Of a stretch of DNA of 23,136 nucleotides, positions 14,388 through 21,222 are shown piece by piece; the first letter of the stretch is position 1; each line of letters opens with the position of its first letter. Under the pieces are notes generated by a model that saw only the letters and a program-made list of their open reading frames with translations, was not told the DNA's origin and searched no databases. A program made the position numbers and the translations under genes. The stretch is from JBDKGV01 sp039798005 (lineage in GTDB: Bacteria > Fibrobacterota > Fibrobacteria > UBA5070). The stretch spans positions 1-23,136 of the forward strand of contig JBDKGV010000021.1 of assembly GCA_039798005.1 (NCBI GenBank), read 5' to 3'.

Positions 14388-15965
14388 ATGCTTGCAAAAC
14401 GCTCCTCGACGCTGTTCGCGCTGGTCCTTTCCGGACTGGCGGTTGATACCCTTGCCGACAACCCGGTGGTCTCGCACCGGCAGCTCGCCGATCCCAACGC
14501 CTTCGTGTTCAACGACCGGCTGTACACCGTGTGCTCGAACGACGATGACAACGGCACCGGCTACGACATGAAGAGCGCCGTGGTGATCTCGACCAAGGAC
14601 CTGATGAACTGGACCGACCACGGCGACGTGTTCCGCACCACGCGCGATGCCAAGTGGGCCGGTGGATCGTACGCTCCCACCGCGACGGTGGTCAAGGGCA
14701 AGGTGTACCTCTACTTCCCCAACGTGACTTCCGGCGTGGGGGTGCTCACCGCCGATCGTCCTGAAGGGCCGTACAAGGATCCTCTGGGCAAGGCCCTGAT
14801 CAGCGGCTCCACGCTTTGCCCGATGGCGTGGTGCTTCGATCCGGGAGTATTCGTGAACACCGACGGCGCGGGTTACCTGGTCTGGGGCGGGGGCACTCCG
14901 TACGGCGACAATCTCATGGGCATCGCGCTCAATGCCGACATGATCTCCCTGAAGGGTTCCCCGACCAAGATCACGGTCCCCAATTCGTTCGAAGGTCCCT
15001 TCGTCCACAAGTACAAGAACAACTACTACCTGCACTATCCCATCAGTGGCGGGGCGAACCTCGAATATTCCATGAGCAGCACGAGCCCGATCTCGGGATA
15101 CGTACGCAAGGGCGTGGTGCTTCCCAATCCCTCCCTGAACGGAAAGAACATCAACCAGAACGACAACAGCCACGCATCGATCCTGGAGTACAAGGGAAGC
15201 TGGTACATGATGTACCACGACCGGCGCCTGCCCACCGGAAGCACCTACAAGCGCGACGTCTCGATCGACAAGCTCGAATACGACACCGACGGAACCATGA
15301 AGCAGGTGGTGGTGACCTCGGGCATGGCGCAGCTGGCGAACTTCAATCCCTACGACTCGATTCCTGCCGCGACCATGTCCAAGCAACGCGGAATCAAGGC
15401 GGTCTTCAATGCCACGAACTGGATCAACGCCCTGGTGCCTCAGACGAGCGGATCATGGATCCGTCTGAGCGGCGTCGACTTTGCAAGCGGCGCCAAGGAG
15501 TTTCGCGTCAACGCCGCGACCACGGCTTCCAATGTGAGCGTGGAGATCCGCACCGGCTCGGAGACCGGACCGGTGGCGGGCACCTGTACGGTCGCCAAGA
15601 CCGCAAGCGGCACCGCATACTCCACGAGCACCTGCGCCGTCACCGGCCTGACCGGAGTGAAGGACGTGTTCCTGAAGTTCGTGAACACCACGGCCAACGC
15701 CAACTTCGCGTGGTATCGCTTCGTGCCGCAGACCACAGGAATCGCCACCGCGCCCGCCTCGCGGCTTCCGAAGGACCTGCCCTCGGAAATCGAGGCTTTC
15801 GACCTGGAGGGCCGTCGGGTGCGGTCCTTCCTTGCCCCGCCCGATCAGACTCCGGCGCAGGCATGGACGGCCCATGGAAGGGGACTTCCGGCCGGCGCTT
15901 ACGTCCTTCGGATCAAGGATGGTTCGGGTGTGCGCGAGCAACGCATGGTGCAGAGCGTGCGATGA
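14388..15965 (+). CDS. Secreted GH43-CBM6 arabinoxylan-active glycosidase with sorting-like tail
   Basis: This 525-residue enzyme is probably a xylosidase or arabinofuranosidase. After a signal peptide (1-23), the GH43 five-bladed propeller spans about 28-315. Its three expected carboxylates are visible: D35 in QLADPNAFV, D151 in CFDPGVFV and E202 in FEGPFVHK. Residues about 333-446 are a CBM6 module (GSWIRLSGVDFASGA, VSVEIRTGS, VFLKFVNT, FAWYRF), a type that commonly binds xylan. The last 65 residues (IEAFDLEGRRV, GAYVLRIKDG, RMVQSV) resemble a type IX sorting tail. A GGAAAGGG stretch lies about 10 bases before the ATG. It lies downstream of a pectate lyase and converges on a GH30 xylanase. 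Exact substrate cannot be read from the sequence. Confidence 0.88.
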   Translation: MLAKRSSTLFALVLSGLAVDTLADNPVVSHRQLADPNAFVFNDRLYTVCSNDDDNGTGYDMKSAVVISTKDLMNWTDHGDVFRTTRDAKWAGGSYAPTATVVKGKVYLYFPNVTSGVGVLTADRPEGPYKDPLGKALISGSTLCPMAWCFDPGVFVNTDGAGYLVWGGGTPYGDNLMGIALNADMISLKGSPTKITVPNSFEGPFVHKYKNNYYLHYPISGGANLEYSMSSTSPISGYVRKGVVLPNPSLNGKNINQNDNSHASILEYKGSWYMMYHDRRLPTGSTYKRDVSIDKLEYDTDGTMKQVVVTSGMAQLANFNPYDSIPAATMSKQRGIKAVFNATNWINALVPQTSGSWIRLSGVDFASGAKEFRVNAATTASNVSVEIRTGSETGPVAGTCTVAKTASGTAYSTSTCAVTGLTGVKDVFLKFVNTTANANFAWYRFVPQTTGIATAPASRLPKDLPSEIEAFDLEGRRVRSFLAPPDQTPAQAWTAHGRGLPAGAYVLRIKDGSGVREQRMVQSVR

Positions 15966-16340
15966 GCCGTCTCCAAGGCAAAGGCTTTGGTGCCTGAAGG
16001 GTACGCTTTGCGGACTTGATGCCCTTGGCGGAATCCTTCCCGTGAGATGATGCTCGTATTCTCACGTGGGTGGATACCGTTTCGTCCTGCAATTCTTCCG
16101 CCTTGGCGGAACTGGCCGTGCCGTGCGCTCGACCCGAACCGAGGATGATCCGCCTGAAGCACCTGCCACGCCAGGAATGGACAGGAAGAGTCCATCCTCA
16201 CGGGCTGGTGGTGACCGGGAACACTTTGGTGGGAAGATGCAACCGGGCACGCCGGCGGTTGACGCAGTCCGACGAGCGGTTCGGAACGGGCAACGGGTCG
16301 GAGACGACCAATGGCCCGGATTTCTAGGCGTCAGGGACGA
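15966..16340. other. Gene-free gap between convergent GH43 and GH30 genes
   Basis: No convincing gene lies in this 375-base stretch; the short open frames have no start signals or recognisable content. It has two modest inverted repeats: CGTGAGA (16041-16047) with TCTCACG (16060-16066), and ATGGAC (16177-16182) with GTCCAT (16190-16195). Neither is followed by a T-run. Because both flanking genes end here, these may contribute to transcript termination, but no strong intrinsic terminator is seen. Confidence 0.5.
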
Positions 16341-17798
16341 TCAACGTACCGCTTCGATCCTCAAGGCTGGACCCCCAGCCAAGGGGCGTGCGAAGTAGAT
16401 GCCGGAGCGGGGGGCCAAGCTGCGGACCTGCGCGTGAAGCCCGCTTGCCTGCGACGCATCGACGCGACCGATGCGCGCACCGGTCATGTCGTGGATCTCG
16501 TAGCTTTCGGGACCCGTTCGCTGCGGACTTGGGGCGATCGAGACCGCGCCATCGGGGACCAGAGTCCAAGTGACCACGCTCTGGGCATCGGCATAGGCGG
16601 TGAAGGCGCCTGCCGTCACGGTGCCCGACCCGTCCTTGGCCAGGCTCTTGGTCGCCGATGTCGTGAACTTGGCGTATTTGCCGGTCTTGAAGCCGGTGAC
16701 GGTCGCCTTCATCGAAACGGGGGAGGTGCTTGTGTTCACGGCCACCACCACCACGCTGTCACCTTTCTTGTAGGCGGACACCGACACGCCGCTTGCCGAG
16801 GCGACGGAAGCGTCGACCCTCATGGCCCCGGGACGGATGAACTTCGCATAGTGGGACAGGCACATGCCGCGCTTGCTCACGGTGCCGTCCTCCTTCATGG
16901 GGCCGTAGGCGCGGCGGATGTACCACCACACGTAGGCGTTGAACTGCCCATCCACCATGGAACGGTGGACGTCGGTGGCCACATCCAGGGCCAAAGGCCA
17001 AACGTCCGCATCGCTTGCGCTTTCGGTGTAGTGCTCGGTCATCCAGCGCTCCTTGCCGGCGGGAACTCCCTTCTGGTCAAAGAGCGGATAGGCGAAGTCG
17101 GCGACCTTGGTGCCGTAGGTGTGGGTGCCCAGGATGTCGATGTTCGCCAGTGCGGTCGCATCGCCCAGGATCTTGTCATAGAGGGCCTTGCGGTACTGGT
17201 ACGACTCGGCGGTGATCACGCGGCAGTTGATCTGCGACGCGAAGTTCTTGGTGAACTGGTAGACCTGGTCATCGCTCCACCAGGTCCATTCCTCGGCGTA
17301 GTCGGGCTCGTTCTGGATGGAGATGGCGTGGAGATCCACCCCTTGCGCCTTCATCCAGGCGACAAAGTTGTTCAGATGCTTCACATATTCGGCAAACGAG
17401 GCCGTGTTCATGGTGTACTTGGCTGTCGTCGTCCCGGCTGCGGTGCGCATCGAGGCCGGGGGATACCAAGGGGTGGCGAACACGATCGCGCCGCGTGCAA
17501 TCGCCGCCTTGGCGGTCGGGACGGCCTTCGACCATTGGGTGCTGTCGGGATTGACCCAGATGCGCAGGATGGAAAGTCCGAGTTGCCCATCGTCGTTGCC
17601 GAATGCGGTGGTGCGCTGGGCGTCGGAAAGGTCACTGCCCATCCACTCGGGCAGGGCGATGCCTCCGAAGCCCCGGATCGTCTGCTTGACGATGGATGGA
17701 TTCACCGCGAGGGTCTGGGCTTGGGTGGCACCGTTTCCAGCAAGGGTCGCCAATAGGATGACGGAAAGGCAGTGGACAAGGGTGTGCGCCTTGCGCAT
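16341..17798 (-). CDS. Secreted GH30 subfamily 8-like glucuronoxylanase with sorting-like tail
   Basis: This 485-residue enzyme is predicted to cleave glucuronoxylan at positions set by glucuronic acid side chains. After a signal peptide (1-27), IRGFGGIALPEW (41-52) opens the GH30 barrel. The acid/base is E164 in SIQNEPDY and the nucleophile is E255 in RWMTEHYTE. The block AYVWWYIRRAYG (288-299) followed by KEDGTVSKRG matches the xylanase group XynC-type proteins, whose arginine contacts the glucuronate; this supports subfamily 8. The side beta domain follows to about 415. The last 65 residues (YEIHDMTGARIG, GIYFARPLAG, RIEAV) are a sorting-like tail. The ATG at 17798 has GGAGGA about 7 bases upstream; the longer open frame to 18194 would cross the prmA promoter region. 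It converges with GH43 and diverges from prmA. Confidence 0.9.
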   Translation of the reverse strand: MRKAHTLVHCLSVILLATLAGNGATQAQTLAVNPSIVKQTIRGFGGIALPEWMGSDLSDAQRTTAFGNDDGQLGLSILRIWVNPDSTQWSKAVPTAKAAIARGAIVFATPWYPPASMRTAAGTTTAKYTMNTASFAEYVKHLNNFVAWMKAQGVDLHAISIQNEPDYAEEWTWWSDDQVYQFTKNFASQINCRVITAESYQYRKALYDKILGDATALANIDILGTHTYGTKVADFAYPLFDQKGVPAGKERWMTEHYTESASDADVWPLALDVATDVHRSMVDGQFNAYVWWYIRRAYGPMKEDGTVSKRGMCLSHYAKFIRPGAMRVDASVASASGVSVSAYKKGDSVVVVAVNTSTSPVSMKATVTGFKTGKYAKFTTSATKSLAKDGSGTVTAGAFTAYADAQSVVTWTLVPDGAVSIAPSPQRTGPESYEIHDMTGARIGRVDASQASGLHAQVRSLAPRSGIYFARPLAGGPALRIEAVR

Positions 17799-18015
17799 GA
17801 TGGATTCCTCCGGAATGTTGGTCAACAGTTCGACTGGGCGACGACCGCGATCCCGCGATCGAAGCTCCCGGTGCATATCCTTGAATAGAATCGATGGCTT
17901 GGCGGGGCGCCGCGGGTGAGTCGATGCATTCGTTGTCTGGATTCCAGATTCTGTTGCTTGCATTTCGGCAATCCCGCATAGACCTCCTCGGGCCTGCGAA
18001 GTAACTTTGCCGCCC

Positions 18016-18831
18016 ATGGTATCTCTGGACGCTGATTGGATCGACATTCTCCGGCCTGAAGAGGCGGAGCTGGCTGAGTACACCTTGTTCGAGCTGGGCG
18101 CCCAGGGCATCGAGGAGGTGGATGGCAACCCTCCGCTGCTGCGGGCCTGGTTCCCGACCGGCTTCGATGCGGCTCTCCTGGCGGAATTCACCATCGTGGG
18201 TCAGGGGCATGTGGAAGGTCAGGACTGGGACCTGTCCTGGCGCATGCAGCAGGAGCCCATTCGCGTGACCGATTCCCTGTGGGTCGTGCCGCCATGGGTG
18301 GAGGCGCCTGCCGATGCCGCGCAGGTGCTCAAGATGGAGGTCAAGCAGGCCTTCGGAACCGGTGGCCATGAATCCACCCGCCTTGCGTGCCAGTTGCTGG
18401 AAGCCTTGGAATGCCCCGGCAAGAGCGTGTTCGATCTCGGAGCCGGCACCGGAATCTTGGGATTCTACGCCCTGCGCCTGGGTGCAGCTTCTGCCGTCCT
18501 TTGCGACATCGAACCCGAGGCGATGGAGTGCCTGGCGGAGAACGCCAAGCTCAACGACATTCCCGAATGGACCGGCTGGACGGGATCGCTGGAAGGTCTT
18601 TCCGACCAGAGCTTCGACATCTTCCTGGCCAACATGTTGCGCTCGGAATTCTTCCCGCTGCGCGAGTCGGCACTGCCTCGGATCAAGGTCGGCGGTGCCA
18701 TCATCCTGTCCGGCTACCTCTTCCAGGAGCGCGAACTGGTCCTCGAGTGGTTTGAACGGGATGGATTTGTACTTGAGTCGGAGAAGCGCGAAGGCGATTG
18801 GTGGGCCTGCACAGGCCGCCGTACCCGATAA
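18016..18831 (+). CDS. prmA: Ribosomal protein L11 methyltransferase
   Basis: This 271-residue cytoplasmic enzyme should methylate ribosomal protein L11 using S-adenosylmethionine. The PrmA-specific block FGTGGHEST (113-121) precedes SAM motif I DLGAGTGILG (140-149), the acidic residue D164 that ends the next strand, and the ANML segment at 205-208 in the place of the usual post-II NIL motif. Residues 1-75 fit the short L11-binding domain. It is a little shorter than the E. coli enzyme. ATG 18016 is preferred over an upstream in-frame TTG at 18007. No Shine-Dalgarno is visible, and a TAACTT box at 18002-18007 could be a -10 element for a nearly leaderless message. A DUF1761 gene begins 11 bases downstream and is probably in the same operon. 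Confidence 0.9.
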   Translation: MVSLDADWIDILRPEEAELAEYTLFELGAQGIEEVDGNPPLLRAWFPTGFDAALLAEFTIVGQGHVEGQDWDLSWRMQQEPIRVTDSLWVVPPWVEAPADAAQVLKMEVKQAFGTGGHESTRLACQLLEALECPGKSVFDLGAGTGILGFYALRLGAASAVLCDIEPEAMECLAENAKLNDIPEWTGWTGSLEGLSDQSFDIFLANMLRSEFFPLRESALPRIKVGGAIILSGYLFQERELVLEWFERDGFVLESEKREGDWWACTGRRTR

Positions 18832-18842
18832 GAGGAAATGCA

Positions 18843-19343
18843 ATGCTGGATCTGAACTCGTTGAACCTGTGGGGCGTCCTTGCCGCCGCAGCCGTCGGCT
18901 ACGCCTTGGGAGGACTTTGGTTCTCTCCGAAGGCCTTCGGAAAGCTCTGGGCCAAGAGTCTGGGGAAGGCTCCCGAGCAGATGGGTTCTCCGGCGGTTGC
19001 CATGGGCGTGATGGCCTTTGCCATCATGCTTTCGACCATTGCGCTTGCGTTGGTGTTCCAGATGGCGGGGATCGATACGCTCGCCTCGGGCTTGCAGGCC
19101 GGAGCCTTGGTCGGGATCGGCTTCGTGTTCCCGATCATGCTCTCGGATGCGGTTTTCCCCGGTCACTTGAAGACCTGGTGGTGGATCACCGCGACCTACC
19201 GGGTGGTGTGCCTGCTGGTGATCGGCGGGATTCTGGGCGCCACCGCACCGGAACGCCCCGTCACCAAGTTGCAGAACGCGATCGAGAGCGCGGGCGACAG
19301 CGTGAAAAACTCGCTTGAGGATCTGGGCAAGACCCTCAAGTAA
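18843..19343 (+). CDS. DUF1761 family integral membrane protein
   Basis: This 166-residue inner-membrane protein matches DUF1761, a family with no established function. The characteristic opening ALGGLWFSPKAFGKLW (21-36) follows the first hydrophobic segment. Four membrane segments are likely at about 7-26, 52-74, 80-100 and 116-135, followed by a charged C-terminal helix (KLQNAIESAGDSVKNSLEDLGKTLK). The ATG at 18843 has AGAGGAA a few bases upstream. It starts 11 bases after prmA and is probably cotranscribed with it. It ends 15 bases before the end of the convergent GGDEF gene. Confidence 0.85.
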   Translation: MLDLNSLNLWGVLAAAAVGYALGGLWFSPKAFGKLWAKSLGKAPEQMGSPAVAMGVMAFAIMLSTIALALVFQMAGIDTLASGLQAGALVGIGFVFPIMLSDAVFPGHLKTWWWITATYRVVCLLVIGGILGATAPERPVTKLQNAIESAGDSVKNSLEDLGKTLK

Positions 19344-19358
19344 GGGCGATCGTCCCGA

Positions 19359-20561
19359 TCAGTCGGCCAGCAGCAGCTTGTGGATGGCCGTGGTGTCGGA
19401 GCCGTTGGCGCTCGGGCTTGAAGTGATGTTGCCGCCTTGGTGCTTGGCGTCGTACAGCCGGTGGTCGGCCTCGAAGATGAGGTCCTCCATCGATTGTCCT
19501 TCAAGCGGTTGGATCGTGGCGACCCCGAAGCTCACGGTGGCGATCCCGTGGATGTTCCCCGCGTGCGGCACTGCCAAGCGTTCCAAGGCACGGCGCATGC
19601 GGTCGGCGACCAGGATGGCTCCGGCCATTCCGGTGTCGGGGAGGATGCAGGCGAACTCCTCGCCGCCATAGCGGGCCAGCAGGTCGGCAGGGCGGTGGGG
19701 AACGGCCAGGAAGGCCTGGCTGGCGCGGCGCAGCAGGTCGTCTCCCGCCAGGTGGCCGTACTGGTCGTTGAACTTCTTGAACTTGTCGAGGTCGCCCATG
19801 ACCAGTGAGATCGGCGAGTTGATGCGCTGGGCGCGATGCCATTCGGCGTCGAGGTGGGTGTCGAACTGACGGCGGTTGGCCAAGCCGGTGAGGCCGTCCA
19901 GATGAGCCAGCTGCTCAAAGAAATCGCGGTGCTTCTTGAGTTCCAGATGGTTGACGATCCGGGAGCGCACGATGGAAGGATGGAAGGGCTTGGCGATGTA
20001 GTCGATGGCGCCGCCTTCCAGACCGCGCGCTTCGTCGTCCTCGCTTGCGGCCCCGGTCAAGAAGATGCGCAGGGCGCGCTTGGTGCGCGGCTCGTCGCGC
20101 AAGAGGCGCAGGACCTCCCACCCGGAGATGTCGGGCAGCCCCACGTCGATCAGGACCAGGTCGGGAGTCTCCCAGGAGGCCAGACGCAGACCTTCCAAGC
20201 CGTTGCGGGCCACGAGGATCTCGACATCGGAAAGGACGCTTGCCAGCAGTTCCACGTCGAAGGTGTTGTCCTCGACGATCAGCACCCGCGGGCGGTTCGA
20301 GACGATCTCGCTGGGCATCCATTCGGGACGGTAGGTCTCCAGCGACCAGCCTTGCAGCGGGGCGTAGAGACTCTCGGCGGTTTCGAAATCCAGGATCGAC
20401 AGGGCTTGGCGCATCGCCACGACATGCGTGCGCAAGGTCGGCGAGAGCGGTTCGAGATCCAGTTTCTCAAGCAGGGTTCGCGCATCCATGCTGCGACGAC
20501 GCAACAGGACGCCCAGATGCAGAGATTCGTTGGCGGTAGCGGCTGTGCCGAAAGACGACAT
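19359..20561 (-). CDS. Response regulator with GGDEF diguanylate cyclase output
   Basis: This 400-residue cytoplasmic protein should make cyclic di-GMP when phosphorylated. Residues 1-85 are an unrecognised helical N-terminal extension. Residues about 91-208 are a receiver domain with an acidic pair (VEDN, 96-99), phospho-acceptor D139 in LIDVGLPD, T169 and K191. Residues about 213-375 are a GGDEF domain with LTGLANRRQF, DLDKFKKFND and the active signature GGEEF (299-303). RPAD at 290-293 lies five residues before the signature, at the product-inhibition I-site. No cognate histidine kinase is in the window. The start at 20561 lacks a clear Shine-Dalgarno; ATG 20489 (MDARTLL) is a possible alternative. 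A link to plant-wall attachment is conceivable but unsupported here. Confidence 0.9.
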   Translation of the reverse strand: MSSFGTAATANESLHLGVLLRRRSMDARTLLEKLDLEPLSPTLRTHVVAMRQALSILDFETAESLYAPLQGWSLETYRPEWMPSEIVSNRPRVLIVEDNTFDVELLASVLSDVEILVARNGLEGLRLASWETPDLVLIDVGLPDISGWEVLRLLRDEPRTKRALRIFLTGAASEDDEARGLEGGAIDYIAKPFHPSIVRSRIVNHLELKKHRDFFEQLAHLDGLTGLANRRQFDTHLDAEWHRAQRINSPISLVMGDLDKFKKFNDQYGHLAGDDLLRRASQAFLAVPHRPADLLARYGGEEFACILPDTGMAGAILVADRMRRALERLAVPHAGNIHGIATVSFGVATIQPLEGQSMEDLIFEADHRLYDAKHQGGNITSSPSANGSDTTAIHKLLLAD

Positions 20562-20714
20562 GCTGACAATCTAGTCGGAAGTCTTGCGACTTTGCTGGCA
20601 GATTCGTGAATGCACCCGCACGCCTCAGTTTTCGTGGCGGCGGGGGAACTCCCACAGAGGCAGGGCTGTGATCTTGTCCGCGAGCGGGAAAACGACTCGC
20701 TCCGGGATAGCCAG

Positions 20715-20733
20715 CCATATTCCATGAATATGG
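20715..20733. promoter_or_regulatory. Perfect 8-base-pair dyad, candidate operator
   Basis: CCATATTC and GAATATGG flank a CAT spacer, giving a perfect 19-base inverted repeat about 154 bases upstream of the GGDEF start. It is AT-richer than its surroundings, as many regulator binding sites are. No bound protein can be named. Confidence 0.4.
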
Positions 20734-20960
20734 ATAGGCGCACTTTCTGATTTCATGGATTGTGGCCGTCGAATGCGTCAGGGATGCCGCGTTCTCCCGT
20801 CCTTCGGCCGTGAGCTCCACTGTCATGCAGTTGGAAGGAGTCGCTTGAGCCGACCCACCCCGGCCCGCCCTACCAAGGCGGGAGAAAGCAAGCGCCGCGC
20901 TGCGCACGCCAGGGATGCCGGCCGAGAGGCCCAAGACCCCGCAGGTGAACCCGCCGGAGC

Positions 20961-21025
20961 CTGAGTGATCCGGTGGCTTCGATGCGGCCTTCGGTCACTC
21001 AGCCAGCGGATCGTATCGAAGGCCG
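20961..21025. repeat. Overlapping inverted repeats with alternative pairings
   Basis: CTGAGTGA (20961-20968) pairs perfectly with TCACTCAG (20995-21002). CGGCCTTCG, inside the loop of that stem, also pairs with a CGAAGGCCG about 25 bases downstream. The two stems interleave, so they are mutually exclusive unless a pseudoknot forms. This may be a dispersed extragenic repeat or an RNA element. Confidence 0.4.
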
Positions 21026-21133
21026 GTGGGTGAGGCGAGGAGGCTTGGCAGGCAGCCCGGCCCGTTCGGTCCCTGAGCTTGCGCCGAGCGCAGCCGAGGT
21101 GCGGGGCCGAAGGGCCGACGGGGGCGCCCAACG

Positions 21134-21163
21134 AAAAACCCCGCCCGGGAATTCCGGACGGGG
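21134..21163 (-). terminator. Intrinsic terminator of thrS
   Basis: On the - strand CCCCGTCCGG pairs with CCGGGCGGGG (one G-T pair) around a loop of about 5 bases and is followed by five T residues (A-run 21134-21138 on the + strand). It lies about 60 bases after the thrS stop and indicates that thrS is not followed by cotranscribed translation genes here. Confidence 0.85.
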
Positions 21164-21172
21164 CCACAATGC

Positions 21173-21220
21173 ATTGTCCTTCGAGACACCGCTTCGCGGT
21201 TCCTCAGGACGAACGGGGGA
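21173..21220. repeat. Extragenic hairpin-type repeat between thrS and its terminator
   Basis: The segment CCTTCGAGACACC, with a small CCGC-TTC-GCGG hairpin, then CTCAGGACGAACGG resembles a class of short self-complementary extragenic repeats common in GC-rich bacterial genomes. Only one copy is visible in the window, so repeat status is inferred from resemblance. Confidence 0.35.
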
Positions 21221-21222
21221 TG

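Larger units (their letters stand above)
20562..21133. other. Gene-free region with multiple inverted repeats upstream of the GGDEF gene
   Basis: No convincing gene is seen between the thrS terminator and the GGDEF start; short frames here have biased composition and no recognisable content. It contains a perfect dyad at 20715-20733, CCCGCC/GGCGGG at 20864-20882, and overlapping inverted repeats at 20961-21025. The right part (about 21056-21120; CCCTGAGCTTGCG and neighbouring self-complementary blocks) looks like the extragenic hairpin repeats found in many GC-rich genomes. The GGDEF promoter should be in the left part. Confidence 0.45.

Noticed and set aside
14031..15386. 451-residue open frame on the - strand across PL1 copy 2 and GH43
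   Set aside because: It spans two supported genes in antisense and has shadow-like composition.
15966..16340. Short open frames between GH43 and GH30
   Set aside because: No ribosome binding site, no recognisable content, and conflicting frames on both strands.
16311..17756. 481-residue open frame on the + strand opposite the GH30 gene
   Set aside because: The opposite strand has intact GH30 catalytic motifs, a signal peptide and a Shine-Dalgarno; this frame has only Gly/Val/His/Arg-rich antisense composition.
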